A stretch of 64,000 bases of DNA from Proteiniborus ethanoligenes (GTDB taxonomy: Bacteria > Bacillota > Clostridia > Tissierellales > Proteiniboraceae): contig NZ_FNQE01000012.1 of assembly GCF_900107485.1 (NCBI RefSeq), positions 1 through 64,000 of the forward strand, in the 5' to 3' direction. The translations under genes and the position numbers were made by a program. The notes beneath the pieces were generated by a model, which saw only the letters and a list, made by a program, of their open reading frames with translations, searched no databases and was not told the DNA's origin. Below are positions 1 through 7,900 of this stretch, piece after piece. Position 1 is the first letter of the stretch. Every line of letters starts with the position of its first letter.

Positions 1-6
1 TGATGA

Positions 7-126
7 ACAATTAGTAAAAGAGATATCCCAATCTTAACCGCTAACTGCAACCTCGCATTATTAGCATTCATCTTTGAAAACTACCTTGCTGTTGGTCTAA
101 TCAAAGAGATGCAGCAACTGAAGTAA
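7..126 (+). other. Short unrecognised open frame, possibly a decayed gene tail
   Basis: This frame is open for 39 codons after two adjacent TGA stops at the window edge and ends in TAA. It would end with the residues YLAVGLIKEMQQLK. I do not recognise it. It has no visible start or ribosome site of its own, so it is probably the remnant of a gene, or chance. The remaining sequence to position 284 shows nothing I can name, and in particular no FeoA or FeoB G-domain gene. Confidence 0.15.
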
Positions 127-284
127 GCAGAATATGACGAGTAAGTCAGGAAGCATGCTCTCTAAGCAATAACCAAATGGTTTTGCAAGGTGAGGAAGAA
201 TTATCCTTCGCTAACTATTCTTAATTCTATTTTAGCATTAGGATATCTCGATTAAACATTGTAATTAAAATTAAATAAAAATAA

Positions 285-322
285 ATATGCTTAGACACCT
301 GAAAATCTGGGTCTAAACATAT
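285..322 (+). promoter_or_regulatory. Hairpin in the leader of the FeoB-type gene
   Basis: ATATG and TTAGAC on the left pair with GTCTAA and CATAT on the right, extended by CC/GG after one bulged base. The stem lies about 20 bases upstream of the ATG at 341 and just before its ribosome site. No long T tract follows it. It could be a DNA operator for the DtxR-type regulator encoded nearby or a leader hairpin; that role is inferred from position only. Confidence 0.35.
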
Positions 323-340
323 TATACGAGGTGTAGGAGT

Positions 341-1744
341 ATGAAGAACATAGTGTCTAAAGATTTTGATATAATTGAAGAATCAATCCTTAATAAAATA
401 GAGGATAAAGAATTCCTTGGTGATAGAATAGTTTTAAGCATATATGAAAGCGCTGAAAACATAGCTAAGTCAGCAGTATCAATAGATGACAAACGAAAAA
501 TCAACTGGGATAAAAAGCTAGATGATATATTAACCTCTAAAATCACCGGATATCCTATAATGCTCCTTCTTTTAGGAATAGTATTTTGGATAACTATAGA
601 GGGTGCAAACTATCCATCTCAATTACTTGCAAATATTCTATTTAGAATTGAAGATAATCTAAGTGACTTTTTCATATATATGAATGCACCTAACTGGCTG
701 CATGGGATATTAATACTGGGAATGTATAGAACCTTAGCCTGGGTAATTGCTGTAATGCTACCACCAATGGCTATATTTTTCCCATTGTTTACCCTACTAG
801 AAGATTTAGGATATCTGCCTAGAATAGCTTTTAATCTAGACAATGCCTTTAGAAAGGCAGGTACACACGGTAAACAGGCTTTAACTATGAGTATGGGATT
901 TGGTTGCAATGCTGCTGGAATAATTGCATGTAGAATTATAGATTCTCCTAGAGAAAGGCTTATTGCTATGATAACCAATAATTTTGTGCCATGTAACGGA
1001 AGATTTCCCACTCTCATAGCAATATCTACAATATTTTTTGGTGGATTAGGTATATATACTAATAGTTACAGCTCTATATTTGCTTCCTTCTCTGTGGTCT
1101 CTATGATACTTATAGGAATAATAGTTACTTTAATAGTATCTAAGCTTTTGTCATCTACTGTTTTAAAAGGAGTTCCATCCTCTTTTTCCTTAGAGCTTCC
1201 TCCATATAGAAGACCACAGCTAGGTAAAATATTGGTACGCTCACTTTTAGACAGAACTTTATTTGTATTAGGTCGTGCTATTGTAGTAGCTGCTCCAGCA
1301 GGAGCAATAACCTGGCTATTTGCCAACATAATTATAGGAGACACTAACTTGTTGAATTTGTGTGCTGGATTTCTTCAACCCTTTGGAAAACTCTTAGGCT
1401 TAGATGGGTTCATACTAATGGCATTTATACTAGGGCTTCCTGCTAATGAGATAGTACTTCCAATACTTATAATGAGCTATATGTCACAAGGTGCAATGCT
1501 GGAATTTGATAATCTACAGGCACTAAAAAGTCTTCTTCTTAACAATGGATGGACTTGGGTGACTGGACTTAATTTTATGCTTTTCTCTCTATTGCATTTC
1601 CCTTGTGCTACAACTCTTTTAACAATGCGTAAAGAATCAAATGGTATGAAATGGCCTTTGTTTACACTGGTATTGACAACAGGTATAGCAATAATAGTCA
1701 CTTTTATAATAAATACCATATTTAACACTCTAGGCCTTGTGTAA
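341..1744 (+). CDS. FeoB-type ferrous iron permease domain protein without a G domain
   Basis: This 467-aa protein carries the membrane half of a FeoB Fe2+ transporter. Two Gate-type signatures are visible, GCNAAGI near residue 190 and VPCNGRFP near residue 225, each embedded in conserved FeoB context (RIIDSPRERLIAMI lies between them). About eight to ten hydrophobic segments run from residue 75 to the end. Full FeoB proteins are about 650-800 aa and start with a GTPase domain; here the first 70 residues are a charged spacer and no G1-G4 motifs are present. Some clostridial FeoB proteins are split into separate GTPase and permease genes, so the GTPase may lie left of the window. The start is supported by GTGTAGGAG just before ATG. 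It converges on the DtxR-type gene, a plausible regulator. Nucleoside-recognition permease is a weaker alternative. Confidence 0.75.
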   Translation: MKNIVSKDFDIIEESILNKIEDKEFLGDRIVLSIYESAENIAKSAVSIDDKRKINWDKKLDDILTSKITGYPIMLLLLGIVFWITIEGANYPSQLLANILFRIEDNLSDFFIYMNAPNWLHGILILGMYRTLAWVIAVMLPPMAIFFPLFTLLEDLGYLPRIAFNLDNAFRKAGTHGKQALTMSMGFGCNAAGIIACRIIDSPRERLIAMITNNFVPCNGRFPTLIAISTIFFGGLGIYTNSYSSIFASFSVVSMILIGIIVTLIVSKLLSSTVLKGVPSSFSLELPPYRRPQLGKILVRSLLDRTLFVLGRAIVVAAPAGAITWLFANIIIGDTNLLNLCAGFLQPFGKLLGLDGFILMAFILGLPANEIVLPILIMSYMSQGAMLEFDNLQALKSLLLNNGWTWVTGLNFMLFSLLHFPCATTLLTMRKESNGMKWPLFTLVLTTGIAIIVTFIINTIFNTLGLV

Positions 1745-1748
1745 TATT

Positions 1749-1790
1749 ATAAAAGGGATACTTGCTTAATTCTGCAAATATCCCTTTTAT
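1749..1790. terminator. Bidirectional terminator between the FeoB-type and DtxR-type genes
   Basis: A 12-bp stem, ATAAAAGGGATA paired with TATCCCTTTTAT, has an 18-base loop. A/T runs on both sides let it serve both convergent genes. Its right arm reaches the stop codon of the minus-strand regulator. Confidence 0.7.
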
Positions 1791-2212
1791 TAATCATCTA
1801 ATATGCTGTCTATATTAAAGTTTCTGAACTCTAATAACAGGTCATAATTATTTGAAAAAAATTTTACCAGCTTTTCTATAGATTTAATAGTAGATGTAGT
1901 GAGATAATGCTCCATAGCTTCTGCTTCCTGCTTTATATCACAGTCTGCTCCTATCATCTCTATAAAATCCCTTAATATCTTATTTCTCTCTACTAAAAAA
2001 CATCCTTTTTCCTTCCCTTTGTCTGTCAGTTCTATTTTTTCATAAGGTCTGTATACTATGTAGCCCAATCTACTTAGCTTTCTAAGGCCTTTAACCACAG
2101 AGGGCATAGACACATTTAAGCAATAGGCTATATCAGTTATTCTTATATCTTTACTGTTTACACTTAGCCTATACACTTCCTCTAAATAGTCTTCAGAGCT
2201 TGGTGACAGCAT
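1790..2212 (-). CDS. DtxR/MntR-family metal-dependent transcriptional regulator
   Basis: This 140-aa protein has the layout of the DtxR/MntR family. An N-terminal winged helix-turn-helix (SSEDYLEEVYRLS, then DIAYCLNVSMPSVVKGLRKL) is followed by the wing (GYIVYRPYEKIELTDKGKE) and a helical metal-binding and dimerisation domain with E-x-x-M-E-H. The length matches the short MntR-like class without an SH3 domain. An AAAGGGGGATATACT ribosome site precedes the ATG. It sits among iron and manganese transport genes, so it is likely to repress one or more of them when loaded with Fe2+ or Mn2+. Which metal it senses cannot be decided from sequence. Confidence 0.88.
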   Translation of the reverse strand: MLSPSSEDYLEEVYRLSVNSKDIRITDIAYCLNVSMPSVVKGLRKLSRLGYIVYRPYEKIELTDKGKEKGCFLVERNKILRDFIEMIGADCDIKQEAEAMEHYLTTSTIKSIEKLVKFFSNNYDLLLEFRNFNIDSILDD

Positions 2213-2310
2213 AGTATATCCCCCTTTCCCTACTCTTATGAATAATAAATAATAGCTTCATAAAGAGTCCTAATCAGTATATACTATTTAAAAAAGAGAA
2301 TGTTTATTCT

Positions 2311-2430
2311 TTATTTTTCTGGAAATAACTTAGATAATAATTTTATAGAAAAATAAAATATAATTAATATCGAAAAGGTAGTTCCAATGCCATATAGCAT
2401 CATTTCTAACCCTACTCCAATATTCTCCAT
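2311..2430 (-). CDS. Tiny OadG-like single-span membrane protein (39 aa)
   Basis: This short gene starts one base after the stop codon of the OadB-like gene and has its own GGAGGT site six bases upstream. The product is 39 aa: a short N-terminus, one transmembrane helix of about 20 residues (roughly 13-32), and a short basic tail ending FPEK. Sodium-translocating decarboxylases have a small gamma (OadG) subunit with one N-terminal membrane helix, usually about 80-110 aa. This one would be only the membrane anchor. Position directly after beta supports a gamma-like role. It lacks the soluble Zn-binding tail of typical OadG. Confidence 0.6.
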   Translation of the reverse strand: MENIGVGLEMMLYGIGTTFSILIIFYFSIKLLSKLFPEK

Positions 2431-2431
2431 A

Positions 2432-3556
2432 CTAAAAACCTCCTTTAGATAGCAAAGCAACTATTACACTTCCTGCTATTATAGAACCTATCTGTCCTGC
2501 CACATTTGCACTAACAGCCTGCATCAAGACAAAATTCGTAGGATCTTCTTCCTTTGCAAGCTTTTGTATTACCCTTGCAGACATAGGAAAAGCTGATATG
2601 CCTGCTGCTCCTACCATTGGGTTATATTTTTTCTTTACAAATAGGTTTAAAAACTTTGCAAACAATACTCCACCTGCAGTATCAAATATAAATGCAAAAA
2701 GTCCTAATCCCAGTATCATTAATGTCTCAAGCCTTAAAAATTCTTCTGCGAACATTGTAGAGCCTATTGTAATACCTAAAAGTAATGTAACTAGGTTTGC
2801 TAATTCATTTTGAGCAGATTGAGAGAGTCTTTCGAGGACACCTGATTCTCTTATAAGATTTCCAAACATTAATAGTCCAACTAAAGTAACACTAATAGGA
2901 GCTATGATTCCAGCTACAATTGTGACGATAATAGGGAAAAGTATCTTTACTGTTTTAGAAACCTTCACTTCTTTATATTCCATTCTAATTTTTCTCTCTG
3001 CTTTCGTAGTCAATAGTTTAATCACTGGTGGCTGTATTATAGGTACAAGAGCCATATAAGAGTATGCAGCTACAGATATGGCGCCAAAATATTTAGGAGA
3101 AAACCTGCTGGCAACAAAAATAGAAGTAGGTCCATCGGCGGCTCCTATAATACCTATAGAAGCTGCATCTTTAATATCAAATCCAAGAAGCAAAGCAAAT
3201 ATTAAGGTCATAAAAATTCCAAACTGTGCAGCTGCACCAAAAAATAACATTGAAGGCATCTTCAACAGAGGCTCAAAATCTATCATTGCTCCCACAGCTA
3301 TAAATATTAGTGCAGGAAACAATTCTGTGGTTATACCTGCGTTTTTTAATAATCCTAAAACACCTTCTGGACTAGATATGCCTGGTATTCCCTCAATAAC
3401 AGGAAGATTTGCCAATATTGCTCCGAACCCAATAGGTAGAAGAAGCATTGGTTCAAATTCTTTTTTTATCGCTAGATAAATTAATACACCTCCTACAATA
3501 AACATAACCACATTTCCAATTGAAAGATTTTTGATTCCCATCATTAGTTGTTCCAA
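2432..3556 (-). CDS. oadB: Sodium ion-translocating decarboxylase beta subunit-like membrane protein
   Basis: The 374-aa hydrophobic protein matches the OadB/MmdB/GcdB family. It contains GIIGAADGPTSIFVASRF with the membrane Asp of the family's ADGPT motif, and ends in the conserved GAAGISAFPMSARVIQKLA and AVSANVAGQIGSIIAG segments. I place the start at a TTG at 3556, preceded by AAGGAGG at eight-base spacing; an upstream ATG would lie inside the terminator of the leader. No alpha (carboxyltransferase) or biotin-carrier gene is in the window, so it may act apart from the classic decarboxylase. Its leader is a yybP-ykoY riboswitch, which points to Mn2+ control. A 39-aa OadG-like gene follows immediately. 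Confidence 0.82.
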   Translation of the reverse strand: MEQLMMGIKNLSIGNVVMFIVGGVLIYLAIKKEFEPMLLLPIGFGAILANLPVIEGIPGISSPEGVLGLLKNAGITTELFPALIFIAVGAMIDFEPLLKMPSMLFFGAAAQFGIFMTLIFALLLGFDIKDAASIGIIGAADGPTSIFVASRFSPKYFGAISVAAYSYMALVPIIQPPVIKLLTTKAERKIRMEYKEVKVSKTVKILFPIIVTIVAGIIAPISVTLVGLLMFGNLIRESGVLERLSQSAQNELANLVTLLLGITIGSTMFAEEFLRLETLMILGLGLFAFIFDTAGGVLFAKFLNLFVKKKYNPMVGAAGISAFPMSARVIQKLAKEEDPTNFVLMQAVSANVAGQIGSIIAGSVIVALLSKGGF

Positions 3557-3588
3557 GTTTATTTCCTCCTTATTTTTATTGTTTTGTA

Positions 3589-3634
3589 TAAAAAAAGACC
3601 TTTGTTTAAACACAATAAAGGCTTAAACAAAGGT
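3589..3634 (-). terminator. Riboswitch-controlled intrinsic terminator ahead of the oadB-like gene
   Basis: In the minus-strand RNA, GACCUUUGUUUAA pairs with UUUAAACAAAGGUC and a run of seven U follows. The left arm reuses the CCUUU that closes helix P1 of the riboswitch aptamer just upstream. Aptamer folding and terminator folding are therefore mutually exclusive, which predicts an ON switch when ligand is bound. Confidence 0.8.
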
Positions 3635-3712
3635 CTCGCTATAAATAATTAGCCGGGCTTTAAGCCGTATTGACGACTAATTAAACAGTTTTCTGCCAGC
3701 TACTCCCCTTTA
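3628..3712 (-). promoter_or_regulatory. yybP-ykoY family (Mn2+) riboswitch aptamer
   Basis: The minus-strand leader shows the family hallmarks in order: AAAGGGGAGUAGCUGG at the 5' side, an internal GUCGUCAAUACGGC block, and the closing GCGAGACCUUUG. AAAGG and CCUUU form helix P1. Members of this RNA class sense Mn2+ and usually control Mn exporters (MntP, P-type ATPases, UPF0016) or TerC-like proteins. Here it lies upstream of the OadB-like gene and points away from mntP, which is divergently transcribed. The downstream terminator shares P1 sequence, so Mn2+ should turn the operon on. Confidence 0.82.
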
Positions 3713-3839
3713 TTCTCCAATCTTACCTTAATTATAATATTATATAAGATTTTTTACAATATACATTAATATTATATACCCTATCTTTAATATTATAGTT
3801 GTAGTTATAACTTTTTAAGAATTTCTTAGGAGGAATATT

Positions 3840-4391
3840 ATGTGCTTTTATGATTTAAGCATTATTTCTATAGCACTTGGGCTTGATGCTTTTAGTATGG
3901 CTTTTTCTGTAGGCCTTAGCAATAAAATCAATCGAAAAAAAGCCCTTATAACAATAGTAATTTTTGGTTTTTTTCAATTTCTATTTGCTACTATGGGTGG
4001 TTACTTAGGCGGATACTTCAATATGTACATATTTCATCTATCTTCTAAGCTTGGCGGAGTAATAGTATTATTGGTTGGATTGTTAATGTTTAAGGAAGGC
4101 CTGTCAAAGGAAGATAATTTAAAGGACCTAAACTTTTTTATAATAATGATTTTAGGAATATGTGTCAGCATAGATGCTTTAGTTATAGGATTTACTCTGT
4201 TTTGCAATATGAGTTTGGAAAATCTTATACTAAAAAGTTCTTCAATTGTAGGCATCATATGTTCTTTTCTTACAGCTACAGGCTTCTTAATAAGTAAAAA
4301 AATCAGAAGAAACTCATTTTTAAAAGAATATGCCAATCTTTTAGGTGGGCTTATGTTAATATTTTTTGGCCTTAAAATGATATTGTTTTAA
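3840..4391 (+). CDS. mntP: Manganese efflux pump MntP (YebN/DUF204)
   Basis: The 183-aa protein consists of two DUF204 halves. The first carries LGLDAFSMAFSVGL (membrane Asp near residue 16). The second carries CVSIDALVIGFTL with the matching Asp near residue 107. Six hydrophobic spans fit MntP, which exports Mn2+ from the cytoplasm. An AGGAGG site six bases before the ATG fixes the start. It is divergent from the riboswitch/oadB unit and shares a roughly 125-bp AT-rich intergenic region with it. I see no yybP-ykoY element on its own strand; several AT-rich palindromes there could bind the DtxR/MntR regulator. Confidence 0.88.
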   Translation: MCFYDLSIISIALGLDAFSMAFSVGLSNKINRKKALITIVIFGFFQFLFATMGGYLGGYFNMYIFHLSSKLGGVIVLLVGLLMFKEGLSKEDNLKDLNFFIIMILGICVSIDALVIGFTLFCNMSLENLILKSSSIVGIICSFLTATGFLISKKIRRNSFLKEYANLLGGLMLIFFGLKMILF

Positions 4392-4538
4392 TTTATAGTT
4401 ATCCTTTTCAAAAATGTATATTTTATGTATATCTTGCCACTGTAATCCACTAATAGCTAAAATTACTTGGTTTACTGAAATAAAATCTACATATAATACT
4501 ATCACAAGCATTAAATAACTAATGAAGGGAGGATAACA

Positions 4539-4760
4539 ATGCCTAATAACAGCACTAGTAATAAAATAGTAGTCCCAGCTGCTCGTCAAGCTCTAAATCA
4601 AATGAAAACTGAAATAGCTAGTGAACTTGGTATGAGCAACTATGAATCATTAGATAAAGGTAATCTTTCAGCTAGACAAAATGGTTATGTTGGTGGATAT
4701 ATGACAAAAAGATTAGTAGAAATGGCTCAAAGAAGCATGGGTGGAACTACAACTAGATAG
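4539..4760 (+). CDS. Alpha/beta-type small acid-soluble spore protein (SASP)
   Basis: This 73-aa protein carries the SASP signatures: PAARQALNQMKTEIASELG with the GPR protease site region, and a C-terminal GYVGGYMTKRLVEMAQ block. Alpha/beta SASPs coat spore DNA, keep it in A-like form and protect it from UV and heat; the GPR protease degrades them at germination. The length and both motif blocks are complete. An AGGGAGGATAACA ribosome site precedes the ATG. It is the main evidence that the host sporulates, and expression is expected under the forespore sigma factor SigG. Confidence 0.93.
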   Translation: MPNNSTSNKIVVPAARQALNQMKTEIASELGMSNYESLDKGNLSARQNGYVGGYMTKRLVEMAQRSMGGTTTR

Positions 4761-4856
4761 TAATAAAACGTCCATATAATATATAAAAACAAAGGTAAGC
4801 ATAAGTCCACAGTATCATAGGGACAATTTAAGAAAAGCAAACTGAATACGGAAAAC

Positions 4857-4890
4857 AAGCAGCGGGAGCCAATGATGGCCCCCGCTGCTT
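4857..4890 (-). terminator. Terminator after the surface-protein gene
   Basis: AAGCAGCGGGAGCC pairs with GGCCCCCGCTGCTT around a six-base loop, just after the stop of the minus-strand gene. A short T-rich stretch (TTGTTTT) follows on the minus strand. Confidence 0.75.
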
Positions 4891-4902
4891 ATTTTCTGAT
4901 TA

Positions 4903-7900
4903 CTATTTGTTTTTTCTTACCCCATTATCATCTACCTCATGACCATCAATGGTGGTGTTCTTGGCAAGGGAGCCATCGACACCCAAGTAATACCATTTGT
5001 CGTCAATTTGGAGCCACTTACCAGAGATCATATTGCCGTTGGTTTCAAAATAATAGGTCTTTTTTGTAGCATCGCTGCCGATGTCCCACCATCCAGTGAG
5101 TATCTTGTTACCTGAGTAATACCTCCAGTTGTCAACTTCCTTAACCCAGCCAGTTTTCAGTGTACCGTTGGTGTTAAATAAATACTTCATGCCGTCAATG
5201 GTCTGCGTGCTGGTGAGAGCCTTGCCCTCTTTGTAGTACAGCCACTGTCCCACATCGTTCAGTGCCCATCCCTGTGCGGTGACGGGGTCGATGGTCAGTT
5301 TAATATAGCGGTGCAGCATAGAGGAAACCTCTGCACGGGTGGCACTGGCTTTGGGATTAAACTTATTGTCTGTGCCGCCCATCATAATTCCTGCCTGCTG
5401 CATAGCCATTACCGCCGTTTTGTAAGCACTACCTATACTGGAAGCGTCTGAATAGGTGGTTGCCTCACGGATCACAGGCAGTTTGTAGCCAGTGGATTTG
5501 GCGTAGTTTGCGAAGATGACCGCAATTTCTTCACGGGTAATTGCCCGGTCAGGTGCAAACTGCTGCTTGCCGATGCCATGCACGATGCCCTTTTGGTATG
5601 CCCATTCGATATAAGGACGGAAGTCACTGTCGGCTTTTACATCGGTAAAGCTGTTTGTGGTATAGAGCTTGGTGTCCACTCCTGCCAGTCTTCCGAGAGC
5701 CGTCACCAGCATTCCCCGTGTCATGGCGGTATTGGGCGCGAAGGTGGTTTCTGAGGTACCAGAGAGCAGTCCCCTGCCTACCACATAGTCGATGGCTTCC
5801 TTGTTCCAATGTGTGCTGATGTCGGTAAACTTTGCGCTTGGAGCTGTGTAGCCTACGCCGTACACCGAGAAATGGTTGGTAGAAAGTAGGATAGCCCCTA
5901 CGTTGGTGTCGTAGGTGGAGCCGTCAATCTGGGTCGCTTTGCCCTTTGCATCTACATACACGCCGAACAGATAGCCTACGGCTTCGTTTTTGCCGGGCGT
6001 GTAATGGATCAACAGGGTTGCCGTACCGTTGCCAAGACTGTTTACATTGGTGGTTTTCCCATCCTTCACGGTGCTGATGGTGATGTTATACACTGGCCGA
6101 TTGCCCATAAGAGCCTTTGCTTCCTTGGAAAGCTCGGTTGCTGGAGCTATGCTGATCGTAATATTTCCACCACTCTGTTTCTGGATTTCCTTGAGGGCGG
6201 TGAGGTCAAGTCCGAGAGAAACTGGTGCACCATTGATTTCAAGGCTGATTACTCCTGCACTGACAAGGCTGTTCAGGGAATTTGGGGTCAGAGTTACTGT
6301 CAGGGCAGTTGCACCCTGCGGCATGGTAACATTCAATGCAACAGAGGTTCCGTTGACAGTCTTTCCCTGTGACTTGGCATCAGCCTGTGCCTTTGCGATG
6401 GTATCTGTAATGATTTTATCCGTTATCGCTGCGTTGGCTGTGCCGCCTGTTCCCGCTGTTGCCGTGACAGGAGCCGATGCCGTAATAGGCTGGTTCGGTT
6501 TGTTTCCCGGTGTTATTGTGATTGGTGTAGTCGTGCTTCCACCGGAGGGACCACCGGAACCAGAGCCATTACCACCGCCACCATTGCCTTCATTGCCATC
6601 GCTAGTTGTTGTAGCAGATACCATCGTATAGGCCGCCATGCCCATCTTATCATCTGTGACGATTACATTAAAATAGTAGGTCGTATTCGGTGATAAGCCG
6701 CTGACAGCATAGGTGTTAATGTCGCTGGGTTCGCCGTTCAACAGCAATTCCGGGTGACTAGTACATTCGCTTACTGTAGAAATGTTTGCACCTTTGGATT
6801 GAAACACTACATATTTCAAACCGCCTTCAACCGTTCTAGTTGCATTTGCCCAGTTAAGGGTTAGGGAGTTTTCTGTGATGTCAGTTACGGTGATTATTCC
6901 CGAATCGCCTGGTATTGGTACACTGCTTGTGCCGGTTCCTGTAATCGTGCAAGTAATATCTATCTTACCCTGCACAGGATTTATCGTGTAAATACTGCCT
7001 GTGCTGCTAATTGTGTCCGTGCCATGAGTACCGCTCCATCTGTAGGTGTAGCTTTCTGCACCCATACCAGTAGCGGCGAAAGATGCTTTATCGCCTTTTA
7101 TGAGGTAACTAATGTTATCTAACTCAACCCCATCCAAAGTTGTTACGGACAGTTCAATTCTTCCCTCACTAGTTGTTCCTTCTTTTGTGGCAGAATATTT
7201 GACAGTATAATAATCTAGGGTTCCACTAGTAGGGGCATCATTTATAGTAATATTTACACCTGTGTAGATGTCATCAAAATTTTCATACACTTTCCAGGTA
7301 CCTTTAGGCACTTCGGCCGTCCTCGTCGCTCCGGAACCATTCATGGCGAATGCCATGGATTCATCTCCTTCAAGTTTTAGCGTATATCCGCCCACTTGAC
7401 TAGTAAATGGGGAATCATCTAGATTGATATTTAATGTGGCAGTGTAGACAGTGCTCATATCACCCATATCTAAAACATACATTTTGCCAGTTCCATTATA
7501 TTTTTTTGCTTCTGCCAGCCCATCGGGGTAGGTTATAGTGCAGCCTACATACAATCCGATAGCACTATATTCACCCTTGGTGCTATCTGCAATAATTTTT
7601 CCCTTAAGGTTCTTTAGGTTAATGCCAGTTTGTGTCCCAGAAATACTGGCATTTTGCCCTATGCCATGTTGGCAATTACTGCCCCCGATAAATTCTACAT
7701 CCCCTGATGTAGAAATGGTTAAACATTCAGTAAAGTTAAGACCATCTCCACCGTACTCTAGGGACACGCCATTTCCACCTGTAAAGCTGGGGGAGGCATT
7801 ACCAGATATAGTTGCACTGTCATATAAAGAGATACCATGACCGGCGTATGATTTCTCTTTTGAGACTGAGCCCCCCTTAAATTTAGGGCTGCCTGCTGTT

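Noticed and set aside
3720-3839. A second yybP-ykoY riboswitch for mntP
   Set aside because: The plus strand between the divergent genes lacks the GGGGAGUA and GAGACC blocks.
4356-4589. 77-codon minus-strand open frame between mntP and the spore-protein gene
   Set aside because: It overlaps the ends of both real genes, has no ribosome site, and its product resembles nothing.
6029-6631. 200-codon plus-strand open frame opposite the surface-protein gene
   Set aside because: It is the antisense of a high-GC, repeat-rich gene with clear domains, and it has no ribosome site or recognisable motif. Similar antisense frames opposite the LuxR gene (10.3-12.3 kb) were rejected for the same reason.
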